The notes beneath the pieces were generated by a model. That model did not search any database, was not told where the DNA came from, and was given only the letters and a program-made list of their open reading frames with translations. A program made the translations under genes and the position numbers. 64,000 nt of DNA from Neisseria flavescens (lineage in GTDB: Bacteria; Pseudomonadota; Gammaproteobacteria; Burkholderiales; Neisseriaceae). This document shows, in pieces, positions 33,517-40,926 of the stretch. How positions within the stretch are numbered: position 1 is the first letter of the stretch; every line of letters starts with the position of its first letter. Location: assembly GCF_005221285.1 (NCBI RefSeq), contig NZ_CP039886.1:1116001-1180000 (forward strand). The letters are read 5' to 3'.

Positions 33517-33726
33517 TTATTTGCCTTTCTTGTTTCGCATATGTTTAGGAATATAGTTTGGGTCATAGTTGGGATGCCCAACTTTGCGCTTGCCTGCCCA
33601 TGGTTCTTTATTCTCTGGACCCGGATTGCGTTCGGTTAAAAAACGTTCTATTTTTTCAGCCCTATGATAAAAAATATGCCACCATACCCACAATTTTTCA
33701 ATGTTAATATACTGCCTTTCTGCATT
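33517..33726 (-). pseudogene. orphan 3' end of a polymorphic-toxin-like gene
   Basis: An open frame of 69 codons with no start codon runs from an in-frame TAA (33727-33729) to a TAA at 33517. The peptide ends NKEPWAGKRKVGHPNYDP then NYIPKHMRNKKGK, a Lys/His-rich, Trp-containing tail of the kind seen at the ends of secreted toxin C-terminal domains. Preceding residues include LWVWWHIFYHRAEKIERFL. Directly followed by the putative immunity gene. The N-terminal delivery part is absent, so this is a displaced cassette tip or a degraded remnant. Confidence 0.5.
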
Positions 33727-33742
33727 TTACCCCATGCCTTTT

Positions 33743-33762
33743 GAGTGAACCTTTTTTCACTC
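33743..33762. repeat. short perfect inverted repeat
   Basis: GAGTGAA and TTCACTC with a 6-base centre, 46 bp before the LysM/M23 gene; possibly an operator or leader hairpin. Confidence 0.5.
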
Positions 33763-33808
33763 TTCCTATCTATCATACACAGCATAACGATACCTTTAGA
33801 AACAACCC

Positions 33809-34513
33809 ATGAATACAAACTTTATTTCCACCCTTCAGACGGCCTTGAAACATCTGGCACTCATCAGCACCATTGCCGTCTTAGCAGCCTGCGCCGGCAA
33901 CAATACCTCTTCCAACCGCGCCGTACCTGACGGCTACCACAAAGTCCGCCCTGGCGATACCCTGACCCAAATCGCCAAACGCTACGGACAAAATGTCAAC
34001 ACACTGGTTGCATGGAATAACCTTCCCAATGCCTCACAAATCGAAGTCGGCCAAGTATTGCGCGTCCGCCGTCATGTCACCCCACGCAGCACTGCAACAC
34101 AGCAACGCCAAACCACTGCCGTTACCCCAATCAACCGATTGAACCTGCAATGGCCAACCGATAACGCTTCATCCTCCATTATCCAACGCTACAACGGCAC
34201 AACCAGCAAAGGCATAGATATTGCAGGCACACAAGGCCAACAAATCCGTTCTGCCGCAGCCGGTACAGTTATCTACGTTGGCGAAGAAGTCCGCGGCTAC
34301 GGCAAGCTGATTTTGATCAGCCACAATGACTACACCATTACCGCCTACGCCCACAACGACACGCTTTTGGTACAAAAAGATCAAAAAGTCCAAGCAGGCC
34401 AAGTTATCGCTACCATGGGCAGAAGCGATTCAGACAGCGTCAAGCTGCATTTTGAAGTTCGTCTAAACGGCAAAGCAGTCGATCCCCTGCCTTATTTGAC
34501 CAGAACAAATTAA
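33809..34513 (+). CDS. LysM/M23 (NlpD-like) outer-membrane lipoprotein
   Basis: 234 residues. Lipoprotein signal with lipobox LAAC (Cys 28); LysM domain about 43-87 (YHKVRPGDTLTQIAKRYGQN) binding peptidoglycan; C-terminal M23/LytM domain about 110-230. The usual zinc ligands are not all present: the expected HxGID is SKGIDIAG and the final HxH is LHFEVR, so it is probably a catalytically dead activator of a cell-wall amidase, as E. coli NlpD is for AmiC. Shorter than full NlpD. A DUS (33834-33845) lies within the signal-peptide codons (LQTAL). Confidence 0.87.
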   Translation: MNTNFISTLQTALKHLALISTIAVLAACAGNNTSSNRAVPDGYHKVRPGDTLTQIAKRYGQNVNTLVAWNNLPNASQIEVGQVLRVRRHVTPRSTATQQRQTTAVTPINRLNLQWPTDNASSSIIQRYNGTTSKGIDIAGTQGQQIRSAAAGTVIYVGEEVRGYGKLILISHNDYTITAYAHNDTLLVQKDQKVQAGQVIATMGRSDSDSVKLHFEVRLNGKAVDPLPYLTRTN

Positions 34514-34520
34514 TACCTTA

Positions 34521-34566
34521 ATCAAAAGGCCGTCTGAAATAAAGTTATTTCAGACGGCCTTTTGAT
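34521..34566. terminator. DUS-pair terminator with 20-bp arms
   Basis: ATCAAAAGGCCGTCTGAAAT and its exact complement, 6-base loop; among the longest DUS stems in the window. Confidence 0.88.
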
Positions 34567-34685
34567 TTGTCTTACCATAACACTCATTTCAATAAAGTAT
34601 TTACCAACTTAACTTATGTTGATTGAGTGAAAACGCCGTTATACAATGACAACTCTTTTTAACATTCTATTTTAGGTGCCCTACT

Positions 34686-35168
34686 ATGTCTCCTAACCGC
34701 ATCCTTGCAACCGCACTCTTGTTTGCGTCTGCATTTGCCAGCGCAGATGTCCATATTGATGAAAGTATTCCTTACCGCGACAAAGAAGAAATCGATACCC
34801 GTATCGTTTCCGAATGTTTAGAAGTGGGCAGCATTATGTCCAAATCCTTGCAAGAAACTGCAGCCAAAAGTGATGTAACTGTTGTCCGTGACGGTAAAAA
34901 ACAAGGCACATACGCAGATATCTCCATTACTTCCGCCATGAGTGCAGGCAATGCCTTTATCGGTCACGCCAAAGGTATGGCGGTTTCAGCCACTTTGTAT
35001 GTTGACGGCAAACAAGTTAATAAAAAAACCTTCACCCGCAATTCTTCCGGCGGTATGTTTGGCGCCTATAAAAGCTCTTGTGCGGTCTTGAACCGTACTT
35101 CTAAAGTCTTGGGTTCAGATATTGCCCAATGGGTTATCCGCGAACAAAAAAACGCTCAAGATAAATAA
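34686..35168 (+). CDS. exported hypothetical protein
   Basis: 160 residues. N-terminal signal peptide (ILATALLFASAFASA) and no further membrane span; periplasmic. Two cysteines (SECLEV and KSSCAVL) could form a disulfide. The middle DVTVVRDGKKQGTYADISITSAMSAGNAF is beta-rich. I do not recognise a family. Single gene between DUS terminators; promoter probably within 34600-34660. Confidence 0.7.
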   Translation: MSPNRILATALLFASAFASADVHIDESIPYRDKEEIDTRIVSECLEVGSIMSKSLQETAAKSDVTVVRDGKKQGTYADISITSAMSAGNAFIGHAKGMAVSATLYVDGKQVNKKTFTRNSSGGMFGAYKSSCAVLNRTSKVLGSDIAQWVIREQKNAQDK

Positions 35169-35180
35169 TTTATCGAACTA

Positions 35181-35216
35181 AAAAGGCCGTCTGAAAGTAT
35201 TTTCAGACGGCCTTTT
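35181..35216. terminator. bidirectional DUS-pair terminator
   Basis: AAAAGGCCGTCTGAAA and complement, 4-base loop, between convergent genes. Confidence 0.87.
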
Positions 35217-35229
35217 CTTCATGCCTTAA

Positions 35230-35424
35230 TCAACAACAGCGTCCGCCGTTTGCTCCGCAGCGGCGTTTGCGGCAATAGTCTTGAAATTGCAGCTTGGTCA
35301 TCACGGGGGCGTTGGGATTATGTTTGCGTTGTTGTGCAACGTAGTTTTCATAATCTGGCACGCCTGCCATCAAGTTTGCCGTCAGTTTGATGGTTTTCCA
35401 CCAAGACGCGAGCTTATGCCTCAC
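35230..35424 (-). CDS. YbdD/YjiX-family small protein, partner of CstA
   Basis: 64 residues, matching E. coli YbdD (65). Landmarks: KLTANLMAGVPDYENYVAQQRKHNPNAPVMT and a final CGANGGRCC. It starts with GTG at 35424, 7 bp after GGAGG, and overlaps the cstA stop by 11 bp; the frame open to 35532 lies within cstA and is not used. In E. coli such proteins are needed for activity of the CstA/BtsT pyruvate transporters, so the overlap fits stoichiometric coupling. Confidence 0.88.
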   Translation of the reverse strand: MRHKLASWWKTIKLTANLMAGVPDYENYVAQQRKHNPNAPVMTKLQFQDYCRKRRCGANGGRCC

Positions 35425-37495
35425 TTTGTGCCTCCGGTTGTTTGCCGTCGCGGTACACCGCCGGGATTTCTTTGGCGGTCGGCCAGCCGACTTTGCGTGC
35501 TTTGAGGGCGGTACGTACGCCGTAGATGGCAACGATGACGACGACTAAGAGGAACAATGCGGTCAGACCGGCATTGATTTTGTCGTTGAAGATGATTTGC
35601 GCCATTTCGCCGATGTCTTTAGCCGGTGCGAGGACTTCGTTTTTAGCCAATGCGTCGCTGTATTTGCCGGCGTGGGCAAGGAAGCTGACGCGCGGGTCGC
35701 TGTGGAACAGTTTTTGCAGGCCGGCATAGCAGGTTACAAACAGTACGCCGACGGCGGGGACGAGTGCCACCCAGACATAACGGTCGCGCTTCATCTTAAT
35801 CAACACAACGGCACACATAATCAAGGCTACGCCTGCCAGCATTTGGTTGGCGATGCCGAACAAAGGCCAGAGCGAGTTGATGCCGCCCAACGGGTCGGTT
35901 ACGCCGGTGTAGAGGAAGTAGCCCCACAATGCCACGGCGAAGAAGGTCGCAATCAGGTTGGCAGGAATGGAGTCGGTGTTACCGAAAGGTTTGTAGAAAA
36001 TACTGCCCAAGTCTTGAATCATGAAGCGTGCGACGCGCGTACCGGCATCGACGGCGGTCAAAATGAACAAGGCCTCAAACAGCAGGGCGAAGTGATACCA
36101 GAACGCCATCATGGCTTCGCCCGGAATCAGGCGGCTCATAATGTGCGCCATACCGACTGCGAGAGTGGGTGCACCGCCCGCACGGGACAGGATGGTGTTT
36201 TCGCCGACTTCCTTAGCGGTGTGCAACAGGGTTGCGGCATCGACAGGGAAGTTCAGCTTGGTGGTAATCACTTCGGCGGCGGTATTGGCATCCGTACCGA
36301 TCAGGGCGGCAGGGCTGTTCATCGCGAAGTACACGCCGGGATCAAGCGAAGCGGCGGCAGCAAGCGCCATAATGGCTACGAAACTTTCCATCAACATACC
36401 GCCGTAACCGATCATACGGACGTGGGTTTCGTTTTCCAGCATTTTCGGCGTAGTGCCGGAAGAAATCAGCGCGTGGAAGCCCGAAACCGCACCGCAGGCG
36501 ATGGTGATGAACAAGAACGGGAACAATGCGCCTGAGAATACCGGGCCGGAACCGTCGATAAAGTGGGTAACCGCAGGCATTTGCAAAGCGGGATTGACAA
36601 TGACGATGCCCAAAGCCAAGGCCGCGATCGTACCGATTTTCAGGAAGGTAGAGAGATAGTCGCGCGGGGTCAGCAAGAGCCAGACCGGCAATACTGAAGC
36701 CACGAAACCGTAAATCATAATCGCCCAAGTCAATTGGATGCCGTCAAGGTCGAACCAATGCCCAAAGGAACTTTTCGCCACATCTTCGCCGTAAACCACC
36801 GCCAACATCAGCAAAATAAAGCCGACGATGGAAATTTCGCCGATTTTGCCCGGACGGATATAACGCGTGTAGATACCCATAAACAGCGCAATCGGCATCG
36901 TTGCGGCAATGGTAAACGTACCCCAAGGGCTGTGAACCAGCGCTTTTACGACAATCAACGCCAACACCGCCATAATGATGACCATAATCATCAAAATACC
37001 GATGGACGCAATCACGCCGGGAACAGTGCCGAGTTCCTGTTTCACAATATCGCCCAAAGACTTACCGTCGCGGCGCATAGAGACGAACAAGACCATCATA
37101 TCCTGTACCGCGCCGGCAAATACCACGCCGAAGATAATCCACAAAGTACCGGGCAGATAACCCATTTGCGCCGCCAAAACCGGACCGACCAAAGGGCCCG
37201 CGCCGGCAATCGCGGCAAAGTGGTGTCCGAACAATACGCCTTTGTGCGTCGGAACGTAGTCCAAACCGTCGTTGTGGCGTTCTGCCGGAGTCAGGCGGTC
37301 AGGATCGAGCCGCATCACGCGGTTGGCGATGTAGAGGCTGTAAAAACGGTAGGCGATGCAGTAAACGGATATGGCGGCGGTAACCATCCATACCGCGCTG
37401 ACCTGTTCGCCGCGGCTGAGAGCTAAAGTGGTAAAGGATGCTACGCCGACCAGTACCACTATGCCCCAGATCAAAAATGATTTGAGCGATTTCAT
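35414..37495 (-). CDS. cstA: CstA-family pyruvate/peptide transporter
   Basis: 693 residues with about 16-18 membrane segments. Signature stretches: HFAAIAGAGPLVGPVLAAQMGYLPGTLW near residue 90 and CGAVSGFHALISSGTTPKML near 345. The family imports pyruvate, and was first described as carbon-starvation induced peptide uptake. A TATAAT box (37579-37574, minus) with a TGAAATG-T-CATTTCA palindrome over the -35 precedes it. YbdD partner follows with overlap. Confidence 0.93.
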   Translation of the reverse strand: MKSLKSFLIWGIVVLVGVASFTTLALSRGEQVSAVWMVTAAISVYCIAYRFYSLYIANRVMRLDPDRLTPAERHNDGLDYVPTHKGVLFGHHFAAIAGAGPLVGPVLAAQMGYLPGTLWIIFGVVFAGAVQDMMVLFVSMRRDGKSLGDIVKQELGTVPGVIASIGILMIMVIIMAVLALIVVKALVHSPWGTFTIAATMPIALFMGIYTRYIRPGKIGEISIVGFILLMLAVVYGEDVAKSSFGHWFDLDGIQLTWAIMIYGFVASVLPVWLLLTPRDYLSTFLKIGTIAALALGIVIVNPALQMPAVTHFIDGSGPVFSGALFPFLFITIACGAVSGFHALISSGTTPKMLENETHVRMIGYGGMLMESFVAIMALAAAASLDPGVYFAMNSPAALIGTDANTAAEVITTKLNFPVDAATLLHTAKEVGENTILSRAGGAPTLAVGMAHIMSRLIPGEAMMAFWYHFALLFEALFILTAVDAGTRVARFMIQDLGSIFYKPFGNTDSIPANLIATFFAVALWGYFLYTGVTDPLGGINSLWPLFGIANQMLAGVALIMCAVVLIKMKRDRYVWVALVPAVGVLFVTCYAGLQKLFHSDPRVSFLAHAGKYSDALAKNEVLAPAKDIGEMAQIIFNDKINAGLTALFLLVVVIVAIYGVRTALKARKVGWPTAKEIPAVYRDGKQPEAQSEA

Positions 37496-37573
37496 TGATT
37501 TATCCTTAAAACGTGATGCACAAAGGCTTGCTTTAGCGACAAACTGCCTTAATGCGCTTCAGAAAGACCAATC

Positions 37574-37612
37574 ATTATAGTCTTCATGATTTCAGAGTGA
37601 AATGTCATTTCA
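37574..37612 (-). promoter_or_regulatory. cstA promoter with palindromic operator-like site
   Basis: Minus strand: TATAAT at 37579-37574; TTTCAC 17 bp upstream as a weak -35. TGAAATG-T-CATTTCA (37598-37612) is a perfect 7-bp-arm palindrome overlapping the -35, suited to a repressor or activator dimer. Confidence 0.6.
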
Positions 37613-37729
37613 ACCCAAATTCGACTGAAAACAAAATGATTAGTTCGTCCGTAAGATTAACACAAACAGACAATACACCCTTTAGTTTTTACTTTAAAAC
37701 TAAAAATTTCTTAACATATCGCAAGTGAA

Positions 37730-37770
37730 AGGCCGTCTGAAAATCCAAATCTTCAGTTTTCAGACGGCCT
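37730..37770. terminator. DUS inverted pair
   Basis: AGGCCGTCTGAAAA/TTTTCAGACGGCCT, 13-base loop, upstream of the pseudouridine synthase gene. Confidence 0.75.
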
Positions 37771-37824
37771 GACAAACGGTCAATGCTATAATCCGACATT
37801 CCCATTTCTCTATATTGCCATACC

Positions 37825-38568
37825 ATGCAAAACAACGATTTCGAAACCATGCGCCTCTCCAAACGCATGGCGCAATTGGGCTTATGCTCGCGCCGCGAGG
37901 CAGACAGCTACATCGAGCAAGGCTGGGTCAAAGTCAACGGACAAACCGCCGTACTCGGTCAAAAAGTCACCGAGCTCGACCGCATCGACCTCAACAAACA
38001 AGCCCATGAAAAACAAGCTGCGCGCGTCACCATCATTCTGAACAAACCCGTCGGCTACGTCAGCGCGCAGGCAGAAAAAGGCTATAAATCCGCCGCCGAA
38101 CTCATTACCGCCAACAACCATTGGGAAGACGATGACAGCCGTATCCCTTTCAGCGAAAAGCACAAATTCGGTTTGGCCCCCGCCGGCCGCCTGGATATCG
38201 ACTCCGTCGGATTGTTGGTACTCACTCAGGACGGCCGCATTGCCAAACAACTGATTGGCGAAAACAGCAACAGCGAAAAAGAATACCTCGTCCGCGTCCG
38301 CGGCAAACTGGACGACAAAGGCCTCGCCCTGCTCAACCACGGCTTGAGTTTGGACGGAGAAAAATTGCGTCCCGCCAAAGTCGAATGGCAAAACGAAGAC
38401 CAGTTGCGCTTTATTTTGCGACAAGGCAAAAAACGCCAAATCCGCCGCATGTGCGAACTGGTCGGTCTGCGTGTCGTCGGTTTGAAACGCATCCGTATGG
38501 GCAAAGTCAAACTCGGCAGACTGCCGCCGGGCAAATGGCGTTATTTACGTGCTGACGAATCGTTTTAA
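37825..38568 (+). CDS. rluF: 23S rRNA pseudouridine synthase, RluF-like
   Basis: 247 residues. N-terminal S4 RNA-binding domain (RLSKRMAQLGLCSRREADSYIEQGWVKVNG) and a RsuA/RluB-type catalytic domain with the Asp in AGRLDIDSVGLLVLTQDG (about residue 124), followed by EKEYLVRVRGKLDD and the QGKKRQIRRMCE helix. It isomerises specific uridines in 23S rRNA. RluF (U2604) fits best by the DSxGL pattern; RluB or RluE cannot be excluded. Confidence 0.85.
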   Translation: MQNNDFETMRLSKRMAQLGLCSRREADSYIEQGWVKVNGQTAVLGQKVTELDRIDLNKQAHEKQAARVTIILNKPVGYVSAQAEKGYKSAAELITANNHWEDDDSRIPFSEKHKFGLAPAGRLDIDSVGLLVLTQDGRIAKQLIGENSNSEKEYLVRVRGKLDDKGLALLNHGLSLDGEKLRPAKVEWQNEDQLRFILRQGKKRQIRRMCELVGLRVVGLKRIRMGKVKLGRLPPGKWRYLRADESF

Positions 38569-38583
38569 TTGCAAATAACAAAA

Positions 38584-38614
38584 AGGCCGTCTGAAAACAC
38601 ATTTCAGACGGCCT
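38584..38614. terminator. bidirectional DUS-pair terminator
   Basis: AGGCCGTCTGAAA/TTTCAGACGGCCT between convergent rluF-like and alr genes. Confidence 0.85.
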
Positions 38615-38627
38615 GTTCTTTTATTGA

Positions 38628-39686
38628 TTACTCGATATAAGTAAACTTCGCACGTTTGATATTGCAGAGGATTTCGTACGGAATCATACTGGCAACTTCG
38701 GAAACTTCATTAATATTAATCACATCGCCCCAAAGCTCGACTTCCGCGCCCAAGCCCTCTTTCGAGGCTTCCAACTCAACCGTAATCATATCCATAGATA
38801 CCCTGCCGATAATACGGCTGCGTTTGCCATCCACCGCTACAGGAGAATTAGTGGAAGCGCGACGCGGATAACCGTCGGCATAGCCGCAGGCAATCAAACC
38901 GACACGGGTAGATTTGCTGGTGTAGAACGTTGCGCCGTAACCAATCGGAGAATGCGGTTGCAACACGCGCTCGCCGAAAACGCGGGAAGTCAGGCGCATA
39001 ACAGGTTTCAAACGCTCATCTACGCCGCCGAAAGGCGAAATACCATATAAGGCCAGACCGGCACGTCCCCAATTGCGGCGTGCTTCAGGTACGTTCAAAA
39101 TCGCGGCGGAATTGGCCAAGCTCTCTTCGCCTTCCAAACCCTCACACGCCAAATCAAACGCTTCAAGCTGCATTTCGGTCATACCGTTTTCCGGCTCGTC
39201 CGCGCAAGCAAAATGGCTGAATTTCACAATGTTTTCAACCGATTCGGATTGTTTCAATGCAGTATAGGCGGCGGCGTAGTTATGCGGAAAGAAACCGGCA
39301 CGGTGCATACCTGAGTCCATTTTCAGCCATACGGTTGTCGGACGTTGCCACTCATGATGCACAAACGCCTCCAACTGCCATTGGCTGCCGATTGCCGGCC
39401 ACAAATCATAACGGTCAACATCCGCATACTCGGCAGCATCAAACACGCCTTCCAACAAAACAATCGGATTTTTAATGCCGTTTTGACGCAATTCCACGCC
39501 TTCATCTACCGTTGCCACCGCAAAGCCGTCGGCAATATCCGCCAACGCGTGTGCGCATCTGACCGCACCATGCCCGTACGCATCGGCCTTAATCACAGCC
39601 AACAATTTATTGCCGTGCAACTCTTTGAGAAAACGATAATTTTGACGTAAATTATCCAAACGGATTTGCGCATTGAGCGGACGCAT
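38628..39686 (-). CDS. alr: alanine racemase
   Basis: 352 residues. N-terminal PLP barrel with Schiff-base Lys in AVIKADAYGHGA (about residue 33) and the C-terminal beta domain with the second catalytic base Tyr in GYGATFYT (about 248). It interconverts L- and D-alanine for peptidoglycan synthesis. An lrp-type regulator is divergent 182 bp away, an arrangement that recalls Lrp control of catabolic alanine racemase loci; regulation here is inference. Confidence 0.95.
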   Translation of the reverse strand: MRPLNAQIRLDNLRQNYRFLKELHGNKLLAVIKADAYGHGAVRCAHALADIADGFAVATVDEGVELRQNGIKNPIVLLEGVFDAAEYADVDRYDLWPAIGSQWQLEAFVHHEWQRPTTVWLKMDSGMHRAGFFPHNYAAAYTALKQSESVENIVKFSHFACADEPENGMTEMQLEAFDLACEGLEGEESLANSAAILNVPEARRNWGRAGLALYGISPFGGVDERLKPVMRLTSRVFGERVLQPHSPIGYGATFYTSKSTRVGLIACGYADGYPRRASTNSPVAVDGKRSRIIGRVSMDMITVELEASKEGLGAEVELWGDVININEVSEVASMIPYEILCNIKRAKFTYIE

Positions 39687-39868
39687 AATGTATTCCTCTT
39701 ATCGGCATTCCGTTTCAGACGGCCTGCTCCATTACTTTGAAGTAAATATTATAGGTCAAAAACTACACAGGATTCTATGAAATAATCTATTCATAATTTA
39801 GACCTCATACACTACTTTAGGCATTTATGCTTCTTCTCAGCCTGTTTTAAGGTTATGATTCAATCCAA

Positions 39869-40354
39869 ATGAAAACGACAGACATCAAGGCCATGAAAGA
39901 ACTCGACAAAACCGACTTAAAAATTCTCAAGCTCCTACAACAAAACGCACGTATCCCCATGACCGAATTGGCTGAAAAAGTCGGCCTCTCCACCACGCCG
40001 GTAACCGAACGCGTCCGCCGCTTGGAACGCGACAACCTTATTACCGGCTATCACGCCCATTTGAATCCTCATGCTTTAGGTCAAAGCCTTTTGGTCTTTG
40101 TCGAACTGAAACTGCGCTCTAAATCCGGCAATATTTTTGAAGACTTCAAACGCGAAGTGCTGAAGATTCCGCAAATTCTAGAATGCCACTTGGTCTCCGG
40201 CGAATACGATTACCTCATCAAAGTCCGCCTGCCCAATATGTCCGCCTATCGCGATATGCTCGGCAATATCCTGCTGCAACTGCCGGCTGCGTCCGAAAGC
40301 CGCAGCTATGTTGTCATGGAAGAAGTCAAAGAAGAAGTAGTATTAGACATCTAA
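39869..40354 (+). CDS. lrp: Lrp/AsnC-family transcriptional regulator
   Basis: 161 residues. N-terminal HTH (about 12-60: LDKTDLKILKLLQQNARIPM, VGLSTTPVTERVRRLERDNLI) and C-terminal RAM ligand domain (VFVELKLRSK; ECHLVSGEYDYLIKVRLPN). Lrp proteins form octamers that sense amino acids such as leucine or alanine. The two NmsR-type small RNA genes directly downstream, on the other strand, match their position next to an AsnC-type regulator in other Neisseria. Alternative start at 39893 would remove eight residues. Confidence 0.93.
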   Translation: MKTTDIKAMKELDKTDLKILKLLQQNARIPMTELAEKVGLSTTPVTERVRRLERDNLITGYHAHLNPHALGQSLLVFVELKLRSKSGNIFEDFKREVLKIPQILECHLVSGEYDYLIKVRLPNMSAYRDMLGNILLQLPAASESRSYVVMEEVKEEVVLDI

Positions 40355-40369
40355 TTCTATTCAACCAAC

Positions 40370-40408
40370 AAAGGCCGTCTGAAAGATTACAACATTCAGA
40401 CGGCCTTT
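40370..40408. terminator. DUS-pair terminator after lrp
   Basis: AAAGGCCGTCTGAA/TTCAGACGGCCTTT, just downstream of the lrp stop and beyond the end of the second small RNA. Confidence 0.83.
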
Positions 40409-40421
40409 ATTTTAAATAGGC

Positions 40422-40514
40422 AAAAAAAATGCACACATTCGACAGAATGCGTGCCAAGTCTACAAAGGAGAAATAGAGGAGAAACTATTAACTGACTACT
40501 CGAACCAGCTAACG
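40422..40514 (-). ncRNA. sibling small RNA of the NmsR/RcoF type (distal copy)
   Basis: About 93 nt. It shares a perfect 32-base core with the neighbouring copy: pyrimidine-rich TTTCTCCTCTATTTCTCC then TTTGTAGACTTGGC, ending in a terminator GCACGCATTC/GAATGTGTGC (one G-T pair) and eight T. A promoter CATAAT with TTGCAC 17 bp upstream precedes it. In meningococcus and gonococcus, tandem sibling RNAs with such anti-Shine-Dalgarno seeds beside an AsnC/Lrp-type gene bind Hfq and repress TCA-cycle, propionate and amino-acid catabolism mRNAs. Identity is by architecture, seed and position. Confidence 0.85.
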
Positions 40515-40520
40515 AAACGA

Positions 40521-40549
40521 ATTATGCAATAAGAGGCTCAACCGTGCAA
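40521..40549 (-). promoter_or_regulatory. promoter of the distal sibling small RNA
   Basis: Minus strand TTGCAC (40549-40544), 17-bp spacer, CATAAT (40526-40521). Confidence 0.75.
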
Positions 40550-40620
40550 GTATTTTTCTTGTAAAGTTTCTTAATTATTCGATTTACAAATTTTAAATGT
40601 AATCATATTTCAATACAGAT

Positions 40621-40708
40621 AAAAAAATGCGCATACCGTTTCGATATGCGCCAAGTCTACAAAGGAGAAATAGAGGAGAAAAATCAAGCTGCATCAAGCA
40701 ACTCAACG
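40621..40708 (-). ncRNA. sibling small RNA of the NmsR/RcoF type (proximal copy)
   Basis: About 88 nt. The 5' part can fold around GUUGCUUGAUGCAGC; then comes the same 32-base core as the distal copy and a terminator GCGCATATCG/CGGTATGCGC followed by seven T. Its promoter is TTGACA-17-GATAAT, stronger than that of the distal copy. The two genes are about 100 bp apart and independently transcribed, consistent with the known paired arrangement. 5' and terminator sequences have diverged while the seed is identical. Confidence 0.87.
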
Positions 40709-40714
40709 GCGCGA

Positions 40715-40743
40715 ATTATCCTAGCCTTCTACCCGTCTGTCAA
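40715..40743 (-). promoter_or_regulatory. promoter of the proximal sibling small RNA
   Basis: Minus strand TTGACA (40743-40738), 17-bp spacer, GATAAT (40720-40715). Confidence 0.88.
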
Positions 40744-40926
40744 CTGTTTTCCTATCTATTTTCAAGTATTTTGCTAAAAAACAACAAATCCACTATCCTC
40801 CTCTTTTTCTTGCTATTTTCGCCCATATATAAAAAATTTAGGGCCGTCTGAAACATATATTGCCACTAAAGATAAACGGCTCCATACTCACACATTCATA
40901 GTCCATATCAACCCGACCCAAAGACC

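Larger units (their letters stand above)
37496..37824. other. cstA/rluF-like divergent intergenic region
   Basis: 329 bp. Holds the cstA promoter region, a 9-bp-arm hairpin TTTAGTTTT/AAAACTAAA (37681-37689, 37696-37704) and a DUS pair (37730-37770). No gene seen. Confidence 0.6.
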
